This document shows, piece by piece, positions 9,890-21,109 of a stretch of DNA of 64,000 nt; position 1 is the first letter of the stretch; the number at the start of each line of letters is the position of its first letter. The stretch is from Locusta migratoria. Lineage: Eukaryota > Arthropoda > Insecta > Orthoptera > Acrididae. The DNA lies in NCBI GenBank assembly GCA_026315105.1, contig CM048748.1, forward strand, positions 26,763,078 to 26,827,077, written 5' to 3'. The position numbers were made by a program, and so were the translations under genes. The notes under the pieces were generated by a model that made no database searches, was not told the DNA's origin, and saw only the letters and a list, made by a program, of their open reading frames with translations.

Positions 9890-11389
9890 ACCACTGCCTT
9901 TACCGCCTATATTATATCTAGTAGCATACAAAGTTTAAAATATATGACATGACAAACAACGAAATGCATGAGAAACCACTCCATCAAACATCAGGTTTTG
10001 ATTTATTACATCTTTGCTATTTATTTATAACATACTTCTCAGACAGTGTCTTAATATTTTACTCTACGTACGTGGTAAATAATATAATCGTCAAACACAT
10101 TATTCAGTACTGAGCTGCGTGAACAGGAAACTAAAATGTACTGAGTGTGGAGCAGAAAGTAATAGAAAGGGATTGGAAGTAGGGGGAGGATCTGGACTAA
10201 CCTACGAATGGAATGAATATACCAGGGAACACCGGGTTTGGTACCACAGTTAAAAGATTCGACGCCTGTTTATTTTACGTCGTGCTGTTCTCGAAGTGAT
10301 AAATTATAACGTACCGAGAACTTTCCCCCATACATCACGTCGTCTAACTGATTATCCTTGTTCTGTTCGACACACCACGCCACGGGGCGGCTGATATTTC
10401 TGTCAGAGAGAGTATCTGGCACCATCAGCAGATAAGGAGAGTCCTTCCACATTGACAGAGCGGTCCATGGTGACGTCACCGCTGTGCCAGACGCACCCTG
10501 ATAACCCGTTATCTGGCCGCCGGCGCTTACTTATAATCAAGTTCCGCAGGACACCACCACAGTGCTACGATGGCGTGGTTACCACTCATATGGTAGGTAC
10601 TCAGCCTTTTTGTACAAGTATGAATTTTTCTGTGAATTAGATTACGGTGTTTTCTGAACATCGTCGTCTTCTTTTTATTTAACGTGAAAAATTCAACTGA
10701 TTAATAATTTCATACATTACGGGACAATGTTGAAATCTTTATTTAACTTTTAAGCGAAGAAAACTTTAGAATCTATACTGGATGTGGAAAGCAAACTGCA
10801 CTCAAATGGGCGATAATTTGTGCCGAAATAATTCGAAATTGAGTAACTCGGGCTGAAAGAAACGAAACAGCGTTGCTGTAAAGAGAAAGGATGTAAGCTT
10901 CTGACAGTACCAGACTTGCCTGGCGGAAGAACATAGCAGATGCGTTACAGGTGAACAACGTGTTGTTACCAGTAAATCTGCATTAGTCTTAGCTCTTCCT
11001 CGACATCAAACGTGACCTCTGAACATATGGAGACAACGCGAGGGTATGATTAGGGCAAAAAATTGGATTTAAAAATATTGCGATGAGTTATTTTGTATAA
11101 ACGATACGATTTTCCTGTAAGAGTCTACTAACTTCATACTCTTTAATAACAAAAAATGGCATACATCGCTTGAACTATAGTTATTTATTACCGTGCTTCT
11201 AAAGACCTATGAATTTGCAAAATAAAGTTCAGAGGTTTTTAGATCAGATGATGGCGAATGCCTAAAAGCCGTAATAAATATATATAATTTTAGCGATCTA
11301 GACGAATTTTTATTGTTATTGAAGATGAGTTATTTATTTCTTCAGGTGGTAGTATTGGGCAAAACTGCTATATAAGTTATCATATACGC
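9890..11389. other. No gene recognised
   Basis: About 1.5 kb of AT-rich sequence. A short GC-richer patch lies around 10480-10540. I found no splice-flanked exon, tRNA-like box or transposon motif. Confidence 0.4.
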
Positions 11390-11520
11390 TACTGGCCATT
11401 AAAATTGCTACACCAAGAAGAAATGCAGATGATAAACGGGTATTCATTGGACAAATATATTATACTAGAACTGAAATGTGATTACATTTTCACGCAATAT
11501 GGGTGCATAGATCTTGAGAA

Positions 11521-12562
11521 ATCATTACCCAGAACAACCACCTCTGGCCGTAATAACGGCCTTGATATGCCTGGGCATTGAGTCAAATAGAGCTTGGATA
11601 GCGTGTTCAGGTTCAGATGCCCATGCAGCTTCAACACGATACGACAGTTCATGAAGAGTAGTGACTGGCGTATTGTGATGAGCCAGTTGCTCGGCCACTA
11701 ATAACCAAACGTTTTCAATTGGTGAGAAATCTGGAGAATGTGTTGGCCAAGACAGCAGTCGAACATTTTCCGTATCCAGAATGGCCCGTACAGGACCTGC
11801 AACATGCGTTCGTGTATTATCCTGCTGAAATGTAGGGTTTCGCAGAGATCGAATGAAGGGAAGAGCCACGGGTCGTAACACATCTGAAATGTAACGGCCA
11901 CTGTTCAAAGTGCCGTCGATGCGAACAAGAGGTGACCGAGACGTGTAACCAGTGGCACCGCATACCATCACGCCGGGTGATACGCCAGTATGGCGATGAC
12001 GAATACACGCTTCCAATGTGCGGTCACCGCGATGTCGCCAATGTCATGATGCTGTAAACAGAACCTGGATTCATCCGATGAAAATGACGTTTTGCCATTC
12101 GTGCACCCAGGTGCGTCGTTGCGTACACTGTCACAGGCTCTTCTGTCTGATGCAGCATCAAGGATAGCCGCAGCCATGGTCTCTAAGCTTTTAGTCCATG
12201 CTGCTGCATACGTCGTCGAACTGTTCGTGCAGATGGTTGTTGTCTTGCAAACGTCCCCATCTGTTGACTCAAGGATAGAGACGCGGTTGCACGTTCCGTT
12301 ACAGCCATGTGGATAAGATGCCTGTCATCTCGACTGCTAGTAATACGAGGCCGTTGGGATCCAGCACGGCGTTCCGTATTACCCTCCTGAAACCACAGAG
12401 TCCATATTCTGCTAATAGTCATTGGATTGAGACCAATGGATTGCGACCAAAGCGAGTAGCAGTGTTGCGATACGATAAATCGCAATCGCGATTGGCTACA
12501 ATCCGACCTTTATCAAAGTCGAAAACGTGATGGTGTGCATTTCCCCTGCTTACACGAGGCAT
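11521..12562 (-). pseudogene. Tc1-like transposase, frameshifted
   Basis: Reading leftward from the ATG at 12562, the N-terminal DNA-binding part can be followed in two frames (MPRVSRGNAHHHVFDFDKG, then TERRAGSQRPRITSSRDD and ARTVRRRMQQHGLKA). The catalytic part follows: FSSDESRFCLQHHD with the first aspartate, VSPGVMVCGATGYTSRSPLV, FQQDNTRTHVAG with the second aspartate, and SPDFSPIENVW with the glutamate. Exactly 34 residues separate the second D from the E, the Tc1 spacing. The frame is broken at least twice (HTH region and about 12020-12060), so the protein is not made intact, but the DDE triad itself is conserved. Confidence 0.88.
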
Positions 12563-12780
12563 CACAACAACGTTTCACCAGGCAACGCCGGTCAACTGCT
12601 GTTTGTGTATGACAAATCGGTTGGATCTTTCCTTATGTCAGCACGTTGCAGGTGTCGCCACCGGCGCCAACCTTGTGTGAATGCTCTGAACAGCTAATCA
12701 TTTGCATATCACAGCATGTTCTTCCTGTCGGTTAAATTTCGGGTCTGTAGCACATCATTTTCGTGGTGTAGCGATTTTAA

Positions 12781-12983
12781 ATAAAAATGTTCAAATGTTT
12801 GTAATTCTATCGGACGAAACTGCGTGGTCATCACTCCGTAGCTTACAAACTACTTAAACCTAGGTAAACTAACCTAAGGACAACACAAACCCCCATGCCC
12901 CAGGGATGACTCGAACCTCCACGGCGAGCAACCGCGCGCTCCGCAGCGAGACGCTTTAGACCGCTCGGCTACTCCACCGCGGC
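12781..12983 (-). mobile_element. tRNA-derived SINE, type 2, in Tc1 inverted repeat
   Basis: The inverted tail (AAATGTTCAAATGTTTGTAA) is at the left and the inverted tRNA head (GCTACTCCACCGCGGC) at the right. Flanking GTAGCGATTTTAA (12768-12780) and GTAGCAATTTTAA (12984-12996) are a 13-bp target duplication with one mismatch. It was inserted 20 bp from the end of the transposon. Confidence 0.9.
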
Positions 12984-13105
12984 GTAGCAATTTTAATGGC
13001 CCGGAGTATATATTTGTATGGCATGTGCCAATCTGAATCACATTCGCATCTTTTTGTTATTTACAAGGGAACCCATGAGTGTGAGGTTACAAGTTTATTG
13101 TTTAG

Positions 13106-14110
13106 TAACATTCACGTCTACATACTTTGCAAATCACATGGCCTGACAGAGGCTTCACCGAACCGCTTTCATAATTTTATCTACCGTACCATGCTCTTAA
13201 CAGGGCACGGGAAAAAGGAACGCCTAAATCTATCCATTTTCGATCTGATTTATACTATTTCATTATGACATAGTGACTCGCATTCGGAGGAGAAAGTTGG
13301 TGAAAGAAACTTCGCATAAAGATTTCACCGAAAGGGATACAGCATTTCTTACGATGATTTGCACCCCAACTCGTGCAACATTTCACTGACACTCTCTAAC
13401 CTGTATCACGATAATACGAAACTAGTGGCTCTTCTCTGTAATTCCTCCGTCAGGATCTCACATTGCGGAACTATACTCCAAAACATGACCGACAAGTGCC
13501 AGGTAGGCAGTTTCTTTAGTAGCACAGTTCCATCTTGTGGGTGTTCTACTAATGAAACTCAGTCTTTGGTTCACCTTGCCCACGATATTTTCTGTGTTCG
13601 GTCCAATTAAAGTTGCTCGTAATTGTTAAGTCCGGGGTATTTATTTGAATTTACCACCTTTAGACTTGACTAAGTTTAAAGAATTTCTTTTGGTGCTTAT
13701 ATGGATGGCTTCACACTTGTCATTCTTGATGGTGAATGGACAATTTCCACACCATCCAGATATCTGATCTAAAGCATTTTGCAGTAGCTTTTTATCTTCG
13801 GGCATCAGCCGCGAACAGTCTAGGCCCAGATTGTCTCCTATGTCGTTTATGAAGACAAGAAACACTCCCATGGAGAACGCCAGATATAACTTATGTTTTA
13901 CTCGATGACATGGTCAGCTACTATGAACTGTGTCGTTTCAGACTGTAAATGACGAATATAATTGCACAATTAAGACCATATTCAATAAGCACACAATTTG
14001 ATTATCGCTAAGGGGTAGTATTAAAAGCCTTTCTGAAATTTAAAGATATGGAATCCATTTGAGGTCTCTTATCAACAGCACTCATGACACCATGTGAGAA
14101 AAGTGTTGTA
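13106..14110 (-). mobile_element. CR1-like LINE, old truncated copy
   Basis: At the left is the family 3' end (CGTCTACATACTTTGCAAATC). Further right, the minus frame at 13641-13871 reads VFLVFINDIGDNLGLDCSRL then LQNALDQISGWCGNCPFTIK and NDKCEAIHIS. This is the RT palm from the LGPLLFxIYINDL block through the W..N..K block. The FADD catalytic motif has been lost by a small deletion between these. The interval 13290-13600 encodes the diverged thumb and C-terminal region. The upper boundary is approximate. Confidence 0.65.
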
Positions 14111-15205
14111 GAAGAACGGAACTTTCTGAATCTGTTTTAAGTGTGGGTAAAAAATTACGCCTCTTCCAGTCTTTAGGATATTGTCGGTATAAAAGTAGCA
14201 TTCGAAGGAAATTATTAATATGCGAGAAGAACACCCACCAAAAATGGTGCACCACAGTGAGCTACGTCTACATAAGTATTCCGATAATCACTTTTAAGTG
14301 CATGACGCAGGATTGGGTTCATCGACAGGTTTTTATTTATTTATTTTTATTTATCGAAATTTATCTGCGAAAAAGAAGTAAATCGCCCTTGAAAAGAATA
14401 AATGTGTAAAAACCATGAACTTTTTTTTTAAAGTTTTTAAATAGGCATTTACAATTTTAAAGAATTTTAACTATTTACTTCGCGATATAATGGTGGAGAG
14501 CCTTATTTGGTGAAGACAGAATGTGCCACAGTTTTTGTTTTGAAGGCTTGATACAAGGAGGCGACCTTGGAGTATGTGGAAAAGGTGTGTGTGGTGTAAT
14601 GTACATTTACCGAAATTTTAACTTAATTAACACTTTATTTAGCACACACAGAAATCAGGCGAAGAAAAAAATATTGAGTTACGTAAATTAAACGTTTATC
14701 ACTATGTGAACAATTTTATAACAATTTTTTGAAAATACAGTTTCGACCTGTAAGTAGCATAGCCCTAAAAATCGCGTGAGTGATACAATATAAATACTAC
14801 TCTGTTGTTCTTGTCGCTGTTAGAAATGAATGTATTTTGAATTATTTCATGTGAAAAGTATGATAACAATTAATTTTTTTGTAGAAACGTCCAGAACAAT
14901 CCCACAATTTACACGTTTCATAATCAAGAGGTAGTGTTGACATAACACGCATATTCATTTTGGCCCATAAGCTGGCAAGTGACAATAATTTTTGTATCCG
15001 TCACATCGAACATCATTCACTGCTACATGAGATGCTGTTTCCTACTTCATGTGGAATGGCTGTGAATTTAGCAATGGCCTACAAGGCCTCCTCTTTCCTA
15101 TAAACATCAGCCCATTTGCAGTGTCCCAGATAAAAATTCGCCAACACTTTTTCATAAGAAAACACCTTCAAAGCAGTCTCTTTCCCTTTAGAAGCAGTTT
15201 TCCAT
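14111..15205. other. No gene recognised; AT-rich
   Basis: Contains TTTATTTATTTATTTTTATT near 14333-14357 and otherwise unplaced AT-rich sequence. Short frames show no domain. Confidence 0.4.
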
Positions 15206-15640
15206 GTTTCCAGAATGAAACTTTCACTCTGCAGCGGAGTGTGCGCTGATATGAAACTTCCTAGCAGATTAAAATTGTGTGTCGAAACCGGGACTCGAAC
15301 CTAGGACCTTTGCCTTGCGCGGGCAAGCGCTGTACCGAGTGAGCTATCCCGACACGACTCACGATGCCGCCTCACAACTTTACTTCCGCCAGCACTTCGC
15401 CTCCTACTTTCCAAACTTCACAGAAGCTCTCCTGCGAAACATGCAAGACTAGCACTCCTGGAAGAAAGGATATGGTGGAGACATGGCTTAGCCACAGCCT
15501 AAGGGATGTTTCCAGAATGAAACCTTCACTCTGCAGCGGAGTGTGAGGTGATATGAAACTTTCTGGCAGATTAAAATTGTGTGCCGGAACAGGGACTCGA
15601 AGCTGAGACCTATGGCTTTCGTGGGCAGAAAAAATATCGT
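15206..15640. mobile_element. tRNA-like fold-back repeat, head-to-tail pair
   Basis: The sequence TTCCAGAATGAAACTTTCAC then CTGCAGCGGAGTGTG occurs at about 15209 and again, slightly changed, at about 15508. Each is followed by a tRNA-like inverted box B (CCGGGACTCGAACCTAGGAC; second copy degraded). The spacing of about 300 bp and identical orientation indicate a tandem pair of one repeat. The same family is seen as a single unit at 23459-23664 and as an inverted pair at 38713-39043. Confidence 0.7.
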
Positions 15641-15817
15641 AGCAAAATTGAAATCGAGTACTGCCACAGTAACTAATACTTGCAGTGTCGTTTAAAAATT
15701 CAGATTAGATCGAAATTTTTCGCAAAATACAATGAAGCATCGCCGTATTCGAGAGCTTAACTGTTGGTTTCAAGTACTATTGCCCGTCTAAGGACGAAAA
15801 TTGAAACATGTTGCAAA

Positions 15818-15890
15818 AAATAAATAAATAAATAAAATACAATGAAATAAAAAATAAAATAAAATAAAATAAAATAAAAATAAAATCACG
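15818..15890. repeat. Simple repeat, (AAATA)n / (AATAA)n
   Basis: About 70 bp of ATAAA and AAATA units with a few interruptions. The surrounding 15641-16105 has no gene that I recognise; 15945-16015 repeats TTTCGGTTTCGG-like words. Confidence 0.85.
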
Positions 15891-16105
15891 CTCAATTTTG
15901 ATGTTGCTTGAGAGCAACATTGCCAAATAAAGGGTTAAGTAAGTTTCAGTTTCGGTTTCGGTCGAAACTAGATGAGGAGCCGAATATTCGGTTACGGTTT
16001 CGATCAGACTCCAGTTATAACCTTCCGCCCCCCGCCCACTTTATCTGCGTCCCTGTTTGTACGGTATCACCCGCTAAGGGCCTCTTGCATCTTCTGACTC
16101 CTTTC

Positions 16106-16860
16106 ATTACCACGGTGTAAAAATTGGCAATTGACTCTAAATAATGAGAAGTGTGAAGTCGTCCACATGAGTACGAAAAGAAATCCGTTAAACTTTGTTT
16201 ACAACATAAATCAATCAAATGTGAAGGCCGTAAACTCCACAAAATACCTAGGAATCACTATTACTTCAGACTTAAACTGGAAAGAACACGTAGATAATAT
16301 CGTGGGAAAGGCGAACCAGGGACTGCGTTTTATTGGCAGAATCCTTAAAAGATGCAACAGAACTACTAAAGAAACTGCATACACTGCGCTTGTCCGTCCA
16401 TTTTTGGAGTATTGCAGCCCAGTGTGGGATCCTTATCAGGTGGGTTTGACGGAGGACATCGAGAGAGTCCAAAGAAGGGCAGCTCGTTTTGTATTGTCAC
16501 GATACAGGGGAGACAGCGTTACGGAAATGATACAGGATCTGGGATGGGAATCATTAGAACAACGGCGCTTATCGCTGAGGCGTGGGTTACTTGCGAAACT
16601 CCAATCGCCAACATTCTCCTCCGAATGTGAAAATATATTGTTGACTCCCACTTACATAGGTAGAAATGATCATCAGAATAAAATAAGAGAAATCAGAGCT
16701 CGAACAGAGAGATTCAGGTGTTCTTTCTTCCCGCGCGCTATTCGAGAATGGAATGGGAGATAAATAGTATAATTGTGGTTCGATGAACCCTCTGCCAGGC
16801 ACTTAAATGTGATTTGCAGAGTATCCCATGTAGATGTAGATGTAGATGTAGAGGCTTCCT
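16106..16860 (+). mobile_element. CR1-like LINE with TAGATG tail, good C-terminus
   Basis: A 210-codon open frame (16131-16763) covers the end of the RT domain and the thumb. Landmarks are NEKCEVVHMSTKRNPLNFVY, STKYLGITITSDLNWKEHV, RFIGRILKRCNRTTKETAY, RPFLEYCSPVWDPYQVG, IERVQRRAARFVLSRYRG, then REIRARTERFRCSFFPRAIR and the terminal EWNGR. The catalytic palm is upstream and missing, so the copy is 5'-truncated. The 3' end has CCTCTGCCAGGCACTTAAAT and a (TAGATG) microsatellite tail at about 16828-16852. Members with the same end are at 35445, 36975, 38571, 56777 and 63916. Confidence 0.88.
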
Positions 16861-17508
16861 CCTGGATTTGTTCCTGCTGAACATGATAAATATAAATAAA
16901 TAAAGAACCATATGATGCAGGAAGAAAAGGACTTGCTAGGCTACCTTGGGGCCTTCGATCTCGCACTTGGTTTGCTATCGATCCATTTCATTAAAGAATG
17001 ACCCGCTGTGTTCTATTTGGTAGAAGCTCTTCAGTCTAACAGTGTTTGTCCGAATCTATGTCACGGCACATCAGCTCAGTATCAGACCACGTCCAGGGTG
17101 TTGTCTCTAGCGTTCCATAAATCATCAATAGAGCAACTCCTTGGGCAGTTCTTGCACGTCAGGAGATGTTCCATATTCTGTCTCTCCCCACAGTTAAATC
17201 TCATGTCGCTTTCGTCGATGATTACCCATTTCACTAGGTTCGTTTTCACAAGGGCGACTCCTGTTCTGAGGCGGTTCAGAAACTTCCAGCTACTGCAGTC
17301 CAAGTGATAGCCTGGTGGGGGGTTTCTGAGTTAGTGGATATTTGTCTGGTGGTTCCATAGGGAGCTCAGAAAACGTCTTAGGGATTTCAGTTGCTTCAAC
17401 TGCTCTGATACTCGAAGAGAGAGAGTGTCTATCATCGAATGCTTGTCTAAATTTTTCGGTATGTTCCACAGCAGGTCATCGAGTTGCAGGTGCTTCACAA
17501 CCAGCCGC

Positions 17509-17619
17509 TTTATAGAGTTTTCAACAGAAGAAGTTTATAGAATTTTCAACAGAAGAAGTTTATAGAGTTTTCAACAGAAGAAGTTTATAGAATTTTCAAC
17601 AGAAGAAGTTTATAGAGTT
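17509..17619. repeat. 25-bp tandem repeat with a 50-bp higher order
   Basis: Four full units and part of a fifth of TTTATAGARTTTTCAACAGAAGAAG start at 17509, 17534, 17559, 17584 and 17609. Units alternate strictly between GAG and AAT at positions 8-10, so the true period is 50 bp. The array lies inside the C-terminal coding part of the Jockey relic and would add residues in frame-breaking fashion, so it arose after the element died. Confidence 0.92.
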
Positions 17620-17644
17620 TCAGCCAATGAAATGCTCTGAATAT

Positions 17645-19121
17645 CCGGACATCACCCGTTGGGATTTTTTGTGATCTCTCCAAGGCTTTTGATTGTGTAT
17701 ATCATGGGATTCTTCTAGATAAACTAAAGTATTGTGGTATGAATGGGATAGTGTACAAATGGTTTAAATCATACCGAGCAGGAAGAGTGCAGAAAGTTGA
17801 CATTAGTAGTTCTCATAATATGCAAAACACAGCTGATTCCTCAAGCTGGGGAACAATCAAAAATGGGATGTCACAATGTTCGGTCTTGGGCCCTTTGCTG
17901 TTCGTAATATATATTAATGACTTGCCATTCTACATTCATGAAGATGCAAAGCGGGTTCTTTTTGCTGATGATACAAGTATAGTTAACACACCTGACAGAC
18001 AAGAACTAAATCATTAAGTGATTCTCAGCAAATGGACTATCGATAAATTTTGATAAAACACAGTACATACAGTTCCACACACTAATGGAATGACACCATC
18101 AATAAATATAGACTTTGATCAGAAATCTGTAGCAAAGGTAGAATATTCAAAGTTTTTAGGTGTAAGCATTGATGAGGGGTTGAACTGGAAAAAACAGATT
18201 GAAGATCTGTTGAAACGTTTGAGTTCAGAAACTTATGCTATTATGGTAATTGCAAAGTTTGGTGATATACGTCTCAGTAAATTAGCTTACTATGCCTATT
18301 TTCATTCTCTGCTTTCGTATGGCATCATTTTCTGCGGTAATACATGATTAAGTAAAGAAGTATTCAGTCCACAAAAGCGTGTGATCAGAATAGTTGCCGG
18401 AGCCCGTCCAGGATCATTCTGCAGACACTTATTTAAAGAGCTAGGGATCTTCACAGTAGCTTCTCAGTATATATAGTCACTTATGAAGTTTGTTATTAGC
18501 AATCCAACCGAATTCAAAAGCTCCAGCAGTGTACATAACCACAACAATAGGAGAAAGAATGATCTTCACTATTCAATGTTAAATTTACCTTTGGCACAGA
18601 AAGGGGTGGATTATGCTGCCACAAAAGTCTTCGGTCACTTACCAAAAAGCATCAAAAGCCTGATAGATAGCCAACTAACATTTATAAATAAATTAAAAGA
18701 ATTTATGCATGGCAACTCTTTCTACACTATAGATGAATTTTTAGATATAAATTAGTAAATTTGAAAAAAGGAAAAAAAAAATAATAAAAAATGTGTCATG
18801 TAATATTTAGTACAAAGTAATAATTTGTAAAGACACCTTTCATTAACCTAACAATGTTCAAATGTTTGTATAGTCTATGGGACTTAACTACGGGGTCATC
18901 AGTCCCTAAACTTACAAACTACTTATGAACTACTTACGAACTAGGACGGCACAAATATCCATGCCCGAGGGGGGATTCGAACCCCCGACCGTAGTGGCCG
19001 TGCTGACCGTGACTGGAGCGCCTCAGTCACCTCGGCCACCGCGGCCGGCATTAACCTAACACCTTCCACGTCATTACGAAGTGTCGTATTCATGATCTAT
19101 GGAACAAGTACTAATCTAATC
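17645..19121 (+). mobile_element. LINE with TAATC-type 3' end, inserted in Jockey relic
   Basis: The plus strand gives an RT running from DLSKAFDCVYHGILLDKLKY through SVLGPLLFVIYINDLPFYIH and VLFADDTSIV (catalytic FADD intact). It continues to VEYSKFLGVSIDEGLNWKKQ, AYYAYFHSLLSYGIIFCGN and AQKGVDYAATKVFGHLPKSI, ending DEFLDIN at 18754. There are in-frame stops at about 18017 and 18346. The 3' untranslated end (CATTACGAAGTGTCGTATTC, then ACTAATCTAATC) lies beyond a SINE. It is 5'-truncated and lies antisense in the Jockey element. Confidence 0.85.
18854..19048 (-). mobile_element. tRNA-derived SINE, type 1, 13-bp target duplication
   Basis: An inverted SINE with body GGGGTCATCAGTCCCTAAAC, inverted box B GGGATTCGAACCCCCGACC and head CTCGGCCACCGCGGCCGG. 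It is flanked by perfect CATTAACCTAACA at 18841-18853 and 19049-19061. It interrupts the 3' untranslated region of the LINE at 17645-19121 and is the youngest layer of this nest. Confidence 0.95.
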
Positions 19122-20265
19122 TCTCCCAGTGGCGTTGCCTTCAAACAGCCAGTCATGAATCTATATGTTTCGTTGAGGGTGGTGTTCATCTCTTTCGCGT
19201 GTGCAGATCTGTTCCACACTGGGCATGCGTACTCAGCCGTGGAAAAACGCACTGTGTCAGCCGTCGTTGTGATCACATGGGGCTAGCTACCCATTTACGT
19301 CCTACCAGCTTCTTCAGAAGCTGTTTCCTGGTCACTGTCTTTTGTCGGGTCTTTTGACAATAAGACTTGTATGTGAGAGACCGGTCAAGTATTACCCCAT
19401 GGTACTTTGGTTGGGCTGTGAGTTCGACAGAGAAACCATCCCACTTTACTTGTAGTTCCTGGCTTCCTTAGACTTCAAATGGAAGGCACACTTCTGGGTC
19501 GTTGCTGGGTTGGGTTTCAATGAATTTCCCTTGCAGTAGGCCGACATCTGTGACTAGGTATTTTGCAATCTCTCTTCGACTGCTGGAAAGTTTTAGCCCT
19601 GAGATGCTATGGCCAAGTCATCAGCATAAAGGAAGTTCTTTGTATCACTGGGAGTAGGTTGGTCGTTTGTGTAAATGTTGAACAGCATTGGGGATGGAAC
19701 ACTGCCTTGGGGGAGGCCATTCTTTCGTGTTCGCCACCTGGTCTTCTTTCCCTCTAAGGTTACATAAAATCTTCTATTTTGTAAGAGGGATTGGATAACT
19801 TTTGTTATCTCTTAATCTTTGGTAATACTGTATACTTTTGCAAGAAGAGTTCTTTGGTTTACGATGTCATAAGCCGCCGGTAAGTCTACGAATACGACTC
19901 CAGTGATGTTCTTCTCCTCGAAGCCTCTCTCTATGTCTTCTGTCAGCGCCAATATGTGCCCTGTACATGACCTTCCTGGGCGGAAACCTCCTTGTTCTGG
20001 AATTAGTTTTTTTCTCCATAATTCTGAATTTTATTAAGTATTAGCCACTCATAAATTTTGAATAGATGGCATAGAAGATAGATGGATCTGTAGCTCCTTG
20101 TAAGACTAGGATCTTTGCTATGTTTCTATAACGCAATGACATTAGATTTTCTCCAGGAATTTGGTATTTGTTTTGTTCAGTAGCAGCTGTTTATTAGTTG
20201 TAGGATCATCTTGTTTTGGTTTTTCCCCAGATTGTTCTGTGCAGATCCAACAAAAGGGAGGAACA

Positions 20266-20980
20266 AAGCTTAGGGCTTAAAGCCAATCAGTCTGTCTGAT
20301 ACTACACTCTTATTTTATTCATTAGGTGACATTCTGGAACTTTAAGTTACACCTTCCGAAAATCAAGCGACCCTAGATCAAAGTCGGCGCCGGTATCTTC
20401 TGGTCTCAGGATCTCATGGACGACATAGGGAGTTGAGTTTGACACGATCGATCTTTACGGAAACCTACACAGGATTTCGCCACAGTAATGACTTCCTTAG
20501 TAGTACGAGTGTAGTTGCTGTTTATCAGTTGATCTTTGCTAAACGGTATTAAATTGCGTCTCAGTTCTCAGTCCTTATCGCTGTCAGCTACACCGGGGGA
20601 TTATAGCATTATCGCCATTCATCACTGACGAATGACAGAGTTACTGATAAAGGACAATAAATCCCCCATAACTCTTGTTTATGTGAACTCTTTAAGCTCC
20701 TTTATTAACACTTAACTCTTCGCTCAACATCAATCGATCTTCCGCATGTAGAAGTTATTCTCAATTCTCACGCAATGCTCGATTTCGGCAAGGACGAAAT
20801 GATCAGCAAATAAGTGAGACGAATACCTTACTTGGCGCCTGCTGGATAGAGAAGTTAGGTAATTGCTTCCATGGTAAGCAAAAGACGCGAACTTTTCAAG
20901 TCATCATGATGGCGCTAAAAGATATCCGACCAATTTTTATTTCTCTTTTCAAATATGAGAATCAGTAGTATCGAGGGGCC
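20266..20980. other. No gene recognised
   Basis: Mixed-composition sequence with no convincing frame or named repeat. Confidence 0.35.
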
Positions 20981-21109
20981 TTTGAAACGTCCTAGCAAAG
21001 TCCGACAGATGGTACCGCCAGCGCGTATCAAGGTCATGTTTAGTTAATAGCATCTTTGGAAAGAACACACTTCAGGTATCAGCCATATTGGTCTATTTTT
21101 TGGTGTTTG

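Larger units (their letters stand above)
11392..13003 (-). mobile_element. Tc1-like (DD34E) DNA transposon, near full length
   Basis: The left end CTGGCCATTAAAATTGCTAC follows a TA at 11390-11391. The right end near 12984-13003 is its inverse (GTAGCAATTTTAATGGCCC). The element carries a minus-strand transposase pseudogene and a SINE inserted within its right inverted repeat. It is the longer relative of the deleted copy at 6106-7066. Confidence 0.9.
16990..20265 (-). mobile_element. Jockey-type LINE, split by another LINE
   Basis: The right part (19122-20265) encodes on the minus strand an RT palm: KAAFDTVNHRILL-like DIVNQRTLLAK, then the GLPQGSVPSPMLFNIYTN block, then LYADDLAI (about 19615-19640) with the catalytic YADD, and KYHGVILDRSLTYKS. 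The left part (16990-17640) continues the same protein with HLQLDDLLWNIPKNLD, SWKFLNRLRTGVALVKTNLV, CGERQNMEHLLTCKNCP and DLWNARDN. That is the cysteine-containing C-terminus of this group. Stops and frameshifts are scattered through both parts. The middle, 17645-19121, is a plus-strand LINE inserted later. Confidence 0.8.
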
